A DNA stretch of 64,000 nt from Sipunculus nudus. Taxonomy: Eukaryota > Annelida > Sipuncula > Golfingiida > Sipunculidae. The stretch is taken from NCBI GenBank assembly GCA_026874595.1, contig CM049307.1:9015579-9079578 (forward strand), in the 5' to 3' direction. The position numbers were made by a program, and so were the translations under genes. Positions 10,293 through 22,860 of the stretch are shown here, piece after piece (position 1 is the first letter of the stretch; each line of letters begins with the position of its first letter). The notes beneath the pieces were generated by a model. The model was not told the DNA's origin. It saw only the letters and a program-made list of their open reading frames with translations, and made no database searches.

Positions 10293-13200
10293 TGAAGCAT
10301 TTACCTGACCTTTACTAAAGCACAAAAACGACCATGTTTACATGGATTTTGATTCTTAGAACTGTATGGTATATCCTGTCTAGACAAAGCTTCATATTAC
10401 ATGTCTAGACAAGATCTCACATCAGATGTTAACTATGTTAATAAGCAGGATTATCTTGAGGCCTACTGTCTTAGTCCCAGCCCACACCTGCTGGTGTCTT
10501 CTGTATTTGATTTAATCACTTTAAGTCACTTTGAAATCATTGGTTTTTACACACTCATACCACTGCTGTGCTGTAGTATGTGAGGTTATATTATATTTCA
10601 CTAAAGATTAGGAATCCATTTTGGTTAAGAAGCCATGTTGCACATATATATGATGTTATATAGCAGAGCGCTGTGATCAGAATATTACAAAGAGAACAGT
10701 GATGTCCAGAAGGTACATTGATATTAAATTAAATATTCTGTCAGATTTAGATATAAATGAAATCTTTGGATGATCATAGTAATGACTGCTGCTCAGCAGA
10801 GCTTATTGATCAAAGGGGGAAAATGTTATCAAAATGTGTTGACAGTCATAGAACATAGCAAACATGTCAAAGTTAATTGGAGAAATGAGAGAAAATCTAA
10901 AATCAGTACGTGTCTTACATAGTCAATCAGTACATGAGTCTTTTACATATATATACATGTTTATATATTTATGCTCATAGCTGAGTCTTGTTCCATGTAA
11001 TAAATTGTACAGACGGTTTCTCTTCTACAAGCATATATACAATACCAGGAGAAGTCAGGTGTTTATGTTATTATGAGTAAACAGACAGGAATACACTAGA
11101 ATATGACAACTGTGATTAAAATCATTAAAGCAAAGCTCACAAAAAAATGTGAGCTTGTTTGTTGAATGGGACCTACATAGTACATACAGCCTTTTGTTGT
11201 TTGACTACTGACTTTGAACATCATAAAGATTTGTAGGTGAGCCTTTTTGAGCCTGTATAAAGTTAGTACAGTGAAGCCTTCCCTACGCTTGTTTGTACAT
11301 CAAGTTGGTTTATATGTAGTGCCATTGTAACTCTAACAGTGAGTGGTCATAACGAAGCAGCTAAGATAATGATGACGTTGCATGTGGCTTACCTTCTTCA
11401 GTTGCCTTACTTTACACAGGTAAATGAAACAGGATAAAAGACAATTTATGCAGCATGCTGCTGACAGCGTAACAATGGCCTGCTCTTCTCTCGCTCTCCC
11501 TTATGTTTCTAGCTCACTCAGCTGTGATAAGATTAAATGTTCTGTTTCTCTTTCATTATCCTCCATTCTTTATTTTTTTTATTTTTAATGCTCTCTCTTC
11601 CTCTAAGTTTGTCTCCTCTCTCTCTGTCTTTATGTTTATTCTCTCTCTTTCAAACTAAGGTTAAACTGGTTTTCTATCTGTCTCTTACGAAAGGTTATTT
11701 TTTTAGTGAAATATGTGAGACATGAAGTGAATCAAATTTGCATATATAAATTTTTTTAAATCTAAACTAGACCATACCTCATGTGAGGTGTCCTGTTGTG
11801 TATTGTTTAGTCAGAGAAGTAACTTAATTGTATCATGTCATGTCATGAGAGAATGTATTGTTACAGCGCCCTTGCAGCTGATGCAAGTATCTTCAATGTC
11901 AGGTCATAATTTTTATCATTCAAGGAAGCCGAACATTTAAAAAACATAAGAATATCAAGTGTTGAAACCTTGAGGTTTTTATCTAAATTTGATTTATTCA
12001 ATAACTTAAAGCTAAATTTGTAATGAGAAGTCATGGTTTCTGAATACTATATATACTTTTCTATTTTCTTTAAAAATGATCCTTTACATCTATATTTACA
12101 AAAATCATAAATTTCACATTTTTATAGCTATCATGTTATTAGCAGGTGATCTTTCAGGTATTTATTCACTTGAGGTATTTTGTTGAGGAGGGTATATTTT
12201 GCTGATAATGCTTACTGCAGTAGTTCAGCCCACGCACTAGGGGTGTTGACAATATGGCTCACCTCATAACTAGTGTTACCAGTATCAACAGCTTGAGTTT
12301 TATATTGTTGGACACATTTAAGTGTTTTGCTCGGGCATAATAATTAATGATCCAAGACGGGAATTCTTTATGAGTCATACACATTGTCTGCAAAGTATCT
12401 GCAGAGGTTAGAATGCCCTTAGTCCAGGTTATGTTTTACTTTTTTTTGTGACGTGAGACAGCCAGCTTACAGTTTACCAGCACATGTTCATATTTACAGT
12501 GTAGTTGTTTATATGTGGATATTACACAGGCTTCATATTTAGTACATTTAAGTAAAGGATTAGCCGAACACGTGTGAATCCAGCTTGACTAGGTAAGAAA
12601 GTTTAGTTAATATATTGATTTTTTGCTGAACTGATAAACTGTAAGATGTTTTTCCAAACACCCTTTATGCAAGAAAATCATTTATCTGGAATTGAAAAAT
12701 TAGAACTGAAAATTTGAACTTTTATTCCCAAATCAGAAAACTGAAATATCTGAAAAGTTGGTTGGAAGATAATTGTACAGAGATTAGCAGGGATAAATTA
12801 TGCAGATTAATTATTGCACCTGACTGTTGGTTATAAGTGTGAACACACCACCCCAGTGGGCCATGTCCTGAGCTCACCTCCATGTCCTCAGCTCCAAGCC
12901 CTGAGTAATTAACCATATCAATGAGATTGTTACACAGAACCCTAATTGAAGAAGTAACAGAAAGAGACAATGGCTTTAACCTGTGATCCATGTTCCATGA
13001 GTGTTGTTGCCAAGGTTAATTTTCTTCTGATACTCAGAAGCTGGTTTACAGTTGAATCATGCCAAATTAGGCAAAAGTGTTATCCAAAAGATTGTTTATC
13101 CAAACAAAACCATTGTCGTTCAACTAATAAGGAAAATTACCTTTCTACTAAAATTCCAGGATCAGCTGAACAGTGGATTATTCTTTCACCTATACAGGCA

Positions 13201-13460
13201 ACATGGCACAAACAAGAATATTGAGATTTTAAATTTCTAGTCATAACATTATTAGAAAAGTAGAGTCTTTATTAAGTTTATAGTGATGAGATCCAGGGAT
13301 ATGCCTCCCTGTTGTTTACTTATCAGTATTATGCAAACACAATACAGATCTTTAAAAAAAGGTTCAGCACAGGAATGATTAAATTTACAACATGAGATGT
13401 GTCCACAAGATGTTTGTAAATTGATGATTAGACCCAGCAAAGTTATTTTTATTTTTTCAT
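10293..13460. other. Intron 1, no feature seen
   Basis: AT-rich DNA, including a pyrimidine-rich CT stretch near 11485-11660. No exon-like or transposon-end signals that I could support. Confidence 0.5.
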
Positions 13461-14395
13461 TTTTAGCTCAGCTGACTTTCAGTCATGCTGGGCTATAGCG
13501 ATGGGTCTTTGTCCGGCGTCCTTCCGTCTGTCCGTCCGGCCGGCCGGCTGTCCGTTAGCAGGGCACAAATCGTAACCGTAGGGGCTAGGGCCATGAACCC
13601 TATGCAGTCTTAGAGGTTATAAAAAGATCTCCTTGCAAACCTGAAATTAGGTCACTCAGACCTATATTTTCGAAGTTATGGGGTGTGTTTGCACCCCCCA
13701 GAAATAACTCTTTGAGACAAAATTTTCATCCCAAACCTTCCATCTTTCACATACAGCTCACCTACCAACAGGGGAAGAACCATAATTTTTTTGAGGTCAA
13801 AAGGTCAAAGGTCAAGGTCACAGGGGCCTCTTCTTTGAAAAGCCTGTGGATGCATTTTAAGCCAACCCTTTCATCCCAGTTCTTTGATCTTTCACATATA
13901 GCTCACCTACTAAGTTGGAGAAGAATCCTATAGATTTTGAGGTCACAAGGTCAAAGGTCAGGGTCACAGGATCTACTACTTTGAAAAGGTTGTGGACACA
14001 TTTCAAGCTAGACTTTTCATTCCAAACCTTCCAGCACTGATATCGTTTCTCTGCCAACAGGGGAAAAGACCTGTTGATTTTGAGGTCAAAGGTCAAGTTC
14101 ACAGCACCCACTTCTTGCGTGGAGTCTTTTTCAGGCAAACTTTTCAATCTGTACCTTCAATCTGTCATATATGGCTTACCTACCAATAAGGGAAGAAGCC
14201 TATTGATGTTGAGGTCAAAAAGTCAAAGGTCAAGGTCACAATATTTAATTGTTCTCAATGCTTGTGAGCATATTTCAAGTGTAACTGTTCAACCCAAACC
14301 TTCAGTCTTTCACATATGCCACATCTATGCATCACTCAGTTTGACTCAAACTTCATATTTATGGGTCTTTTTGCTTGAATAAATAACTTATTGTA
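13461..14395 (+). mobile_element. AGCTCAGCTGA-family member, left part, with GGTCAAAGGTCA tandem units
   Basis: The left end TTTTAGCTCAGCTGAC with the inexact partner GTCATGCTGGGCT mirrors copies A to C. It is followed by TGTCCGGCGTCC and CCGTCTGTCCGTCCGGCCGG. The body is about five diverged units of roughly 130-145 bases. Each has AACCTTC.ATCTTTCACATA, then CTCACCTACCAAC, then GATTTTGAGGTCA followed by AAGGTCAAAGGTCA and AAGGTCACAG. The element is interrupted at 14395/16101 by the Helitron-like insertion and resumes at 16101. Confidence 0.7.
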
Positions 14396-14423
14396 TCCGC
14401 CAAAACAGAGTTTTGCGGATACT

Positions 14424-14461
14424 ATGTTTTCAGCTGGTCGCCGCCGCCGCCGCCGCCGCGT
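14424..14461 (+). repeat. (GCC)n tract in the Helitron-like element
   Basis: A short trinucleotide run (GCC x7 or so, from about 14439) close to the 5' end of the element, in the same relative position as the CCGT tract of the AGCTCAGCTGA family. Confidence 0.85.
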
Positions 14462-14622
14462 AGGTGTCCGGAGAACTCCTCCGTAACCGCTGGGCGGAAT
14501 TTTCCGAAACCCGGGATTATGTTCGGGTCACATGTGAACTGCTGCGCCCCGATTTTGTTTTGACCTCTGACCTTTCCTCTGCGCTCTGCGTCCGTTTGTG
14601 CGTCTGTTTCCACACATAAACC

Positions 14623-16020
14623 CACATATCTCGGGAACCGTTTGACCGATCAGGAAAATTTTTTTGCACAAATGTAGCCCTCGGAGAGCTTTATAACATA
14701 CACCAAAAATGGTGGCGCCACCTGCAACCATGTTTGCACAGTGTCCATCTGTTCGTCTGCCTTGGGTTAAAATCACTCATATCTCTGCAGTGACTTGACT
14801 AATTCACCTGAAATTCTGCATGCTTATACATCCTGGATAGCTTTTCTGATTTTATGACAGGTGGCGCCACCTACATTCACGTTGACGCTGCAGACATCCA
14901 AGCTCATATCTCGGGAACCGTTTGACCGATCAGGAAAATTCTTTTGCACAAATGTAGCCCTCGGAGAGCTTTATAACATACACCAAAAATGGTGGCGCCA
15001 CCTGCAACCATGTTTGCACAGTGCCCATCTGTTCGTCTGCCTTGGGTTAAAATCACTCATATCTCTGCAGTGACTTGACTAATTCACCTGAAATTTGGCA
15101 TGCGTATACATCCTGGATAGCTTATCTGATTTTATGACAGGTGGCGCCATCTACATTCACGTTTACGCTGCAGACATCCAAGCTCATATCTCGGGAACCG
15201 TTTGACCGATCAGGAAAATTCTTTTGCACAAATGTAGCCCTTGGAGAGCTTTATAACATACACCAAAAATGGTGCCGCTACCTGCAACCATGTTTGTACA
15301 GTGTCCATCTGTTTGTCTGCCTTGGGTTAAAATCACTCATATCTCTGCAGTGACTTGACTAATTCACCTGAAATTTGGCATGCGTATACATCCTGGATAG
15401 CTTTTCTGATTTTATGACAGGTGGCGCCACCTACATTCATGTTTACGCTGCAGACATCCAAGCTCATATCTCAGGAACCGTTTGATTGATCAGGAAAATT
15501 TTGTTGCACAAATGTAGCCCTTGGAGAGCTTTATAACATACACAAAAAATGGTGGCGCCACCTGCAACCATGTTTGCACAGTGTCCAGCTGTTCGTCTGC
15601 CTTGGGTTAAAATCACTCATATCTCTGCAGTGGTTTGACTAATTCACCTGAAATTCTGCATGCTTATACATCCTGGATAGCTTTTCTGATTTTATGACAG
15701 GTGGCGCCACCTACAATCAAGTTTACGCTGCAGACATCCAAGCTCATATCTAGGGAACCGTTTGACCAATTGGGCCAAAATTTTGCATGTGTATAGTTCT
15801 CACAAAGCTCTTTATCATACGCTAAACTGGTGGCGCCACCTGCAACCCTTTTTTGCACAGCGTCCATCTGTTTGTCTGCCAAGGGCAAAAATCACTCATA
15901 TACAATATAGTGGTTTGACTTATCTGCCTTAAATTTTGCATATGTATACAACTTGGACGGCTTTCTGGATTTTTTGGTAGGTAGCGCAACCTACATACAC
16001 AATTTGGCTGCAGACATCCA
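14623..16020 (+). repeat. 280-bp tandem repeat, 5 units
   Basis: The landmark CTCATATCTCGGGAACCG recurs at 14623, 14902, 15182, 15462 and 15742, so the period is 279-280 bases; the last unit is the most diverged and decays near 16020. Each unit contains two palindromic GGTGGCGCCACC sites, one of them extending to AGGTGGCGCCACCT. Forward frames encode near-identical 70-residue strings from adjacent units (14861 and 15141), which is a by-product of the repetition and not a gene. Confidence 0.95.
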
Positions 16021-16100
16021 TGCTGATATGCAACACTTCACCCGTTCCACTCTGATTTAGGCGGATACAAGTAGTCGCTTGTCGACTACCCGTATTCTAG

Positions 16101-16290
16101 TTGATTTTGGGGTCAGCTGGTCAGCAGGTTAAAGGTTGCAGGTCAAAGTTATTCACCCATTGGTTGCAAAGTAATTACACCAGATTTAAGTGGTTAGTAG
16201 TTACCCATCATTTAGAAAGAATCCAGTTGATATATGGGCAAAAGGCCAAGGTCATAGGTCAGGGATGTTCACAATTACTTATTTTATAGA
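16101..16290 (+). mobile_element. Continuation of the interrupted GGTCA-unit element
   Basis: The sequence resumes with TTGATTTTGGGGTCAGC immediately after the Helitron-like 3' end. This continues the unit motif GATTTTGAGGTCA seen before the insertion, and further on come AAGGTTGCAGGTCAAAG and GGCCAAGGTCATAGGTCAGG. It supports a clean insertion of the younger element. The right end of the older element is not clear. Confidence 0.6.
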
Positions 16291-16799
16291 CCATCTCTAT
16301 TTTTCTTGTATATATAACCATCCCACTCCAGCTGGTACATCTCCCTGTGTGGCTGTAATTGTGAGTGACACTGGTGACATATGACTCCCTTTTGTATCAG
16401 CCTATTAAGTGATAAGGCTCAGTGATAAGTACCTCGTTACTTCATAACAAAAACACTGTTGTCAGAATGCTTCAGCCAGGCATTAAGACTATGAGAATAT
16501 AGTATTAAGGTTTAGCTACTGATTTATAAGATGATGGGAACATTTTGCAGTTTATTTTATGGAATCCTAGCAATAAAGTTAGTTTCCTAGATATCTGAAT
16601 ATTTTAATATATATCACCACATATAAAAGCAAGTGTTTGTTCTCATAATATGTGGATGTGTACCTTGATTTAGGATGGCTTTTTGTTTTATTTCAAGACT
16701 CTTAGTCATGCTTTCTGCATTTCTTTTCTTTCAGGTTTGGCAGTTTACCTACCCTGCTGACACCATTGAAAAGCAGAGTGATAATAAAAAATATTGGAC

Positions 16800-17610
16800 T
16801 TACACTTTTTACAATTGCATATCCATAAATCTGATATGAGGGCCTGGACATGCCTTTTGAATTATTTTTTTGGCATCCATTACTGGATAATTTGCCCCAA
16901 GTTTGGTCTCTTATTAGAGACTGTGGGATATCAAATGTCAAACTTGTCAGAAATCCATTATGTCTGCCAGTTAGCCACCTTAGAAATTCTTTCTTCAGTG
17001 CAGTTTCAGTAATTTTTCTTTAATGTTTGGTCCGATTTAGAGAATGTTTGTTGTCTGATTTCAGACTTGTCAGAAGTCCAATATGGACATCAGGCAACCA
17101 TCTTTTAATTCCTTTTGATCATTTTATCTCAAGAACAGTTAAAGTGAATGCAGTTGGATGTATATTTATGTAATCTTGTAAAGGATTGGGTCAAATATTT
17201 CTGAATAAATATTACCATCATTTATAAAAGTGCAGTACAGTTGGCTTGTATTGAATAAAAATTCACACAGAAGCACCTGTTTCTCAATAAATCTTGCATG
17301 TATTTCCTTGATTTTTGCTATATATTTTGATCTTATATTTGCCCTTTGTGGTGTTCCTTTTGAGACTGACAGGTTTCAAGCAAGCTGTTGGAATAGTTCC
17401 TGATAGCTTAACAATCATGCATTTTCCTCAGACCATCAATTCACTGTGTTTTAACCAGACATAGGTGATATATATTTCTGTTGTCATAGAAAATTTTCAA
17501 CAAATTGGCAAATTGGTTCTTCAAAATTTGTCTGGAAGTTGTGAATCTCAGTCCATGATGTCACAGGTCATGCTTGGCAGCTGAGCGTCATGACCCATGG
17601 GTCACTTGTT
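16800..17610 (+). mobile_element. Decayed AGCTCAGCTGA-family element, right end preserved
   Basis: The right end at 17577-17610 reads CAGCTGAGCGTCATGACC, then CATGGGTCACTTGTT, the same terminus as copies A to C. Upstream are two diverged copies of a module carrying CTTGTCAGAA(A/G)TCCA and GCCACC/GCAACCATC, near 16935 and 17067. No matching left end with the hairpin and CCGT tract was found, so the element is truncated or too decayed to delimit; its start is approximate. Confidence 0.5.
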
Positions 17611-20600
17611 ATTAATTGGAATTACACAAATAATTTGCCTATCTTAAGTAATCTTGTTATTTAATTTAAATTTAATTAAGCTGTTTATTGACCTGTTTTT
17701 TAATATAGTTTTTGTTTGTAATTCTTGAACTTAAAGAATTAAAAATATTTTGTTTATGTAACATCACATAATATATTTCCCAAAATAATAGTTTGTATTT
17801 ATTGTTTATCATTCCCTCAGTTTTTCCACATATCCACAAGGTGAATGGTTCCATCATATTCTAGTTATATCTAATCAGCATCACTCGGCCAGCCAGGGAT
17901 TTATAATCGATATCGATGACTCAGTGGTAACAGCTGTGTTTTCTGACATCAACGAGACCAATATACACCTCACATTGTTGCCTAGGCAACTGTTTACTTA
18001 AAATATGAGAGCCAGATTTAAGTATTGGTGCAGGGATTATCTCCAGTGCAATCCTTAAATTAACATACTTGTATTAATGTTTGGTGCACGAGTTGGTTTA
18101 CTGGTACAGGTCACAGCACATCAGACAGGACAGAATCATTGATTATATGCAGCAGTCAGATTTAAAATCGGGCTGATCTAACATGTTGTTAACATTATTT
18201 ATACCATATGTCACTCTCTGACCTTGTGTCAGTAAGCATAATTAATGTCAGATGAGATGCTGCCAGTAATAATTTTCATTTACCACCTAGATTTAGTAGT
18301 ATTAACATGGTACAAGTTAATTCTTAGCCTCGTGAAATATCTCAAGGGTTACTTCTGCATGTTCTCATGGATGAATTCTTAACTAATGAAATGATTTTAA
18401 TTAATGAATTCTGAAATAGAGAATCCTTAGATTTACCATTATTAATATTATTAGACCCTCGGCCATGGCAAGTTTTGTTTTTGGACCCTGAGGTGAATCT
18501 AAATTCCTGAATTGTTTTGGATTATGAGGTATACCTTATTACAGAGCACAAGATATGGCTTACAGTGGATGATGCTTTAGACTTTTCCATGTTTTCATTA
18601 GGCTCATGGTACAATATGATGTGCGAAGAATCTCTTGTGCAGAAAATGGCAGAATTATAACACAGATGCTTTGGAGGTAGTTATGGGTAAAATATATAAA
18701 ATGCTACTAAAATCATCACCCTGATAGAATTCTACTATAAGTTGAGGATGAGGGTGAGGTCATCCCCTAAGTTTTTAGGCTTTTGAAGAAAAAGTCTTGC
18801 TTACATTTTCAAAATGGCATAAACTGCAAGTACAAAATGGCAATCAGTCAAAGTAATGTTGTTTCATTGATCAAGTTTGGCTCTTGATTGACATGGCTGG
18901 TCTGTGCTGCTGGGATCGGTGGAGGGGATGCATGCTGCTTCTGCCTTTGTGGTTGTGGTTGCTGTGGCTTTCCTCAGGTCACTAGTAGGTTAAAATAGTG
19001 GCAGTCTCTAGCAGCTCCCTGCTTTGATTGGTGGCATCACATCAGTCAGCTTGGAAAAACTCTCAAAATTATGCTTAGGGAATGCACAGGGCTGGGGTCT
19101 TTACCACAGCAACCTGTAGCTGCTCGATAAAGCGGAAACATCTAAACCAAACCTAAGTTTTCTTACAGCTTCTACTTAAAAGATACCGGTCTATTGGCCA
19201 ATGACAACCAGACTTTCTCCACAGATAGATTCCCACCTGGAGATTGTCCTCGAAGTAGTCATATGTCATATTTTGTGCCCTTATCAAACCTTAAAAAACC
19301 TCACAAAGATGCTAAAACAGCTCCTGGGGGCTTCCATTTTGTGCACAGACTAAAACCAGTTTGTCACAGGTTGCATGTCTGAATTAAGGCTCAACTGCTA
19401 ATATATAAACCTGACTTTATCAGTAATGTATCAGTGGAAGCACATAATTCTCTTCATAAATTGACAAGAGTAAAAATAAATAATTTGATTACTTTATTAT
19501 ATAACCTATTTAAGTTCTCTGTGCACTTGCTTGTGTTCTTGTTGGTTAGAGATTTGTAGTGTTGCGGTTTATTTTCTTATATTAACATTCTCTGTTCCTG
19601 TTTATATTTTCACCATAGAGAAGGTAATATAAATACTGCTCTCCTGATATTATGACGTGCAAATATCCAACTGATTGCCAGTGTGTTGAAAGTATGATTT
19701 AACGTTTATATATTCTACACTAGCCAACGACTATGCCGTTGTGTACAGAGGTAATAGGGCATGACATTGTACATTAATAATGGTATGTCACCACACAGGC
19801 CAGTACTTAGGTTCTCCACACGCTTTATGTGTAGGTATGTGTTTACTGAAAGACTACCAGGTCCTTGCCAGGTATGTCGTTATAAACCTGTCAGTGGATA
19901 CAGGTCAGCGCCTTGAATGTTCACCAAGGCTTGTTAGTAATCCTGGGCACCTCAAGAGGCACCTGGAGGGTGCCTTACATAGATCACTCCACCCGACAGT
20001 CAATCTGTCCTGTGTTGACACATCGTGACAAGGCCATGTTTGAGTCACCTTGGTTTATAATGGCCTAGATCAGTGGACATTTCTCTGTGGTACACACATA
20101 CACACCCATGTACATGCACACACATTCACATACATGACATGAAAGACATTTTATCTGTCCTGTATTTGCACACTATGACAAAGGCATGGTAGAGTTACCT
20201 AGTTTTCTGGCCTAGCTCAGTGCACACTTTACTGTAGCATGCAAACATACACACAAACATACACATGCACTGGTGAAACTGACATTTAAAGTATTCAGTT
20301 ATTTGGAGGAGACAGTTTCATAGACTTACTTGTATCAGAACTTTAACTGAGATAATGGATGATTATATTTCAGTACATTTGCATCCAGTAAACAGAACAA
20401 GCTTAAACCCCTGTTTTACAATCTGATTGATATATATGTACTCTTTATTAACTCAGGTTTTATCCATACATACATGTATGCTTGCTAGGTGATCATATTT
20501 GATTACCTGAGAGCAGTTCAGTGCAGTACAGGTAAATGTACTAGACTTTGTAGTCAGTTATTATTAGTGTCCAGTGTGACCAGAACTGACCCCTGGGCCC

Positions 20601-21892
20601 AGCCATGTGGTTAATTCTGGACTTTGAACCTATTTATAAATGGAAGGTTGAGGCCTAGCTTAATGGGTATGTTGAGAAATCTAAACAGAAAAATGTTCTG
20701 TCTAATCTTAAAACCCTGATGAAAATTAAATCTCACAATGGCATGATATCACTGTCACCTACATGTGATAAAATTCTGATATTGATACTTTAATTTTATC
20801 ATGTCTATCTGATAAACTCAGCCCTCGGTCTTACAGAAATAAAAGGTTTACTAAGTAACTGCGACAAAAGCCGGGACTGTTTGATCTGACATCAATTTTT
20901 AATATAAATGAGTTAAAAGGACTAACTCATCAGTTACTGATTCAAAATACAGCCCTGTTCATTTTACTTTTGTTCACTGTTAAACTTGAGTGTATCACTA
21001 TAGTTCAAGTTTTGCCAGATTTATCTGTAAAAGGGAAAATTAAAAGTAACTAGAATATGATTTAATATGCTACAGTTTAAGACATTACATCTGATGTGGT
21101 GATAGGGACCTGGACTCATTAACTGGTATATCTTGCTCTCTCTCATGTTTTAACCTTCTCAATTTCTTCATTTATGTCTTAACATCTTGACCTCTAGAAT
21201 TTTGTCTTTACCACATGACCAAATTGCTTTTTCTTGAATCTTACTCTTTTCCATATTCTTTCATTTGTGTATTACTTTATTGTCATTTAATGTCATTTCG
21301 TAACATGCTATACTTCATTTTAGTATCTCCTCAACTGTGTCTTTGTTAGTATTTCCCTCTGATATCTGTGCCATGTTTTTCTGGAGACCACAGTCTGCTT
21401 AGATATTTATATTTCACGGGTATACTTGTCATGTTACAATTATGTGATATAGCATGTTTATGGAGGGTAGATGGGATGTGATACAGCTGTGGTTGGAGCC
21501 CCTGAGTATTCTTAGTGAATTATATGATATAAACCACACTAACAAGCCCAATCATGTGGTCTGCATTACTGCTGTGTCAAGTGGCTGTCATGTCCTCACC
21601 TACATCAAGCTTAAATAATTTCATATAACACGTGGTAATTGTCATTTTGGAAGAATTAAACTTGCTGCTTTGTCAAAAAGACTGTACCAGTCATATATAT
21701 CCTATCTATCTTTCACTTCATAACTATCTACTTAAATAGTTACGGGAAACAAGTATTGTTTAATTGGAGATTTATAGTAATTTGCATCAGTTTAAAATAC
21801 ACAAGTAAAGCATTTAATAAATAATAAGTCAGTCTGGTTTTGTATGAACAACTTATTGGTGGTAAAAATAGGTAGTAAAATACTTATTATAA
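17611..21892. other. Intron 1, no feature seen
   Basis: AT-rich DNA. A weak two-copy duplication (about 20015-20125 and 20155-20255, sharing GACAAGGCCATG-like and CACACATACACAC stretches) and a CT-rich stretch near 21130-21330 are the only structure I can point to. No exon-like segments. Confidence 0.45.
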
Positions 21893-22201
21893 GGCCAAAA
21901 AAATAAAAAGGTATGGTTCTCAGGCACTTTTTTTTCAGAAATCAATGCGGTCGGGCGGTATTTTATTTTTGACCTTTTTTTTGTATGTTTCAATAAAATG
22001 TAATATGATCAGGGAAAAGCATGTAAATGACAGGTTTCTTCTTGCTAAGCAGGTAAAAGCACTACATAACATTGGAAATCATATCGAAATTGTATTATTT
22101 TACCATCTTGAATGATGAAATCAAAATAAAAATGTTTCATGCTGGGGGTTAAAATTTACGTGGGCGATGCCTGAGAACCATACCTTTTATTTTTTTTGGC
22201 C
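21893..22201. mobile_element. Harbinger-like MITE (309 bp, TAA target duplication)
   Basis: Inverted ends of about 35 bases: the left begins GGCCAAAAAAATAAAAAGG and continues TATGGTTCTCAGGCA; the right is its reverse complement with one or two changes. The flanks are TAA on both sides (21890-21892 and 22202-22204). A 3-bp TWA target duplication with GG...CC ends is the signature of PIF/Harbinger elements. There is no coding capacity. The interior is AT-rich. Confidence 0.85.
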
Positions 22202-22429
22202 TAATGCATCATTGGTAGAAAATGAATATATATTTAGTATAACAACAAAGTCTACTTTTTAAGTAGCACAATACTTTAGTTTGGCAGATTTATAAAAAAA
22301 AAGTGCAGCCTTCTGTTTAGTATGCTGTCTTGACAAAATTGGTGGAATATGCATTCAAAAATGACATTGTGCAAACTTTATACATGGTTTATTGTCTTCT
22401 GTGGAACGGGAGACATTGATTCGGTTTTG

Positions 22430-22860
22430 TCTGTCTGTCCCTCTGTCAGGTTTTCGTTTCCATGTGATAACTTTCCTAAATATTATCCAACTTAAATCAA
22501 ATTTGGTTCAGTGATTGCTCTCATGCATACCTTAGTTAGGATTGGTTTTGGAGTGTATGTCTAAAAATTTATTGTCACCAACTCCAAAACAAAACAAAAG
22601 TTTTCCTTTTGTTCCAAATTCACAACAAAAATTATGAGATATCATTTCAAATTTGGGTCAGTGATTGCTCTCATGCATTCCTTAATTGGGATTGTTTTGG
22701 AGTGTGTCTGAAAATTTATTATCACCAGCTACAAAATAAAACTAAATTTTCCCTTTTGTTCCTATTTCACAACAAAAATTATCACATGTGGAGACATCTT
22801 CAGGGGACAATGAAAACTAAAACAGGGGCACTGTGACATGTGGAGACATCTTCAAGGGAA
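22430..22860. repeat. Two-unit 150-bp repeat with TGTCTGTC lead
   Basis: Starts with TGTCTGTCTGTCCCTCTGTC, then the block CAGTGATTGCTCTCATGCA recurs at 22509 and 22659 (period 150). Shared stretches include TTTTGGAGTGT and CACAACAAAAATTAT. At the end ACATGTGGAGACATCTTCA is repeated at 22784 and 22836. This resembles a decayed tandem-unit repeat like the one at 13461, but no terminal sequences are recognisable. Confidence 0.65.

Larger units (their letters stand above)
14396..16100 (+). mobile_element. Non-autonomous Helitron-like element with central 280-bp tandem repeats
   Basis: The 5' end is A|TCCGCCAAAACAG and the 3' end is CTAG|T (16097-16100). A stem-loop GTAGTCG-CTTGT-CGACTAC at 16071-16089 sits 7 bases before CTAG. 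These are the Helitron hallmarks: 5' TC, 3' CTRR, a hairpin just before the end, insertion between A and T, and no target-site duplication. A second hairpin lies at the 5' end (GTATCCGC ... GCGGATAC, 14393-14412), and GGCGGATAC recurs just before the 3' hairpin. The centre is a five-unit 280-bp tandem array. No Rep/helicase coding is present, so it depends on other elements. The layout resembles tandem-repeat-bearing non-autonomous Helitrons (HINEs) described in bivalves. Confidence 0.72.

Noticed and set aside
11485-11725. Leucine/serine-rich 62-codon frame as a membrane peptide
   Set aside because: It is the translation of a CT-rich low-complexity stretch.
14861-15353. Two near-identical 70-codon frames as a duplicated gene
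   Set aside because: They are successive units of the 280-bp tandem repeat inside the Helitron-like element.
16735-16860. Possible exon after TTCTTTTCTTTCAG at 16735
   Set aside because: Good acceptor, but the following frame is short, has no matching donor and shows no similarity; it adjoins decayed repeat sequence.
17905-17965. tRNA-like A box (GACTCAGTGGTAACAG) suggesting a tRNA or SINE
   Set aside because: No B box at the right spacing and no cloverleaf could be drawn.
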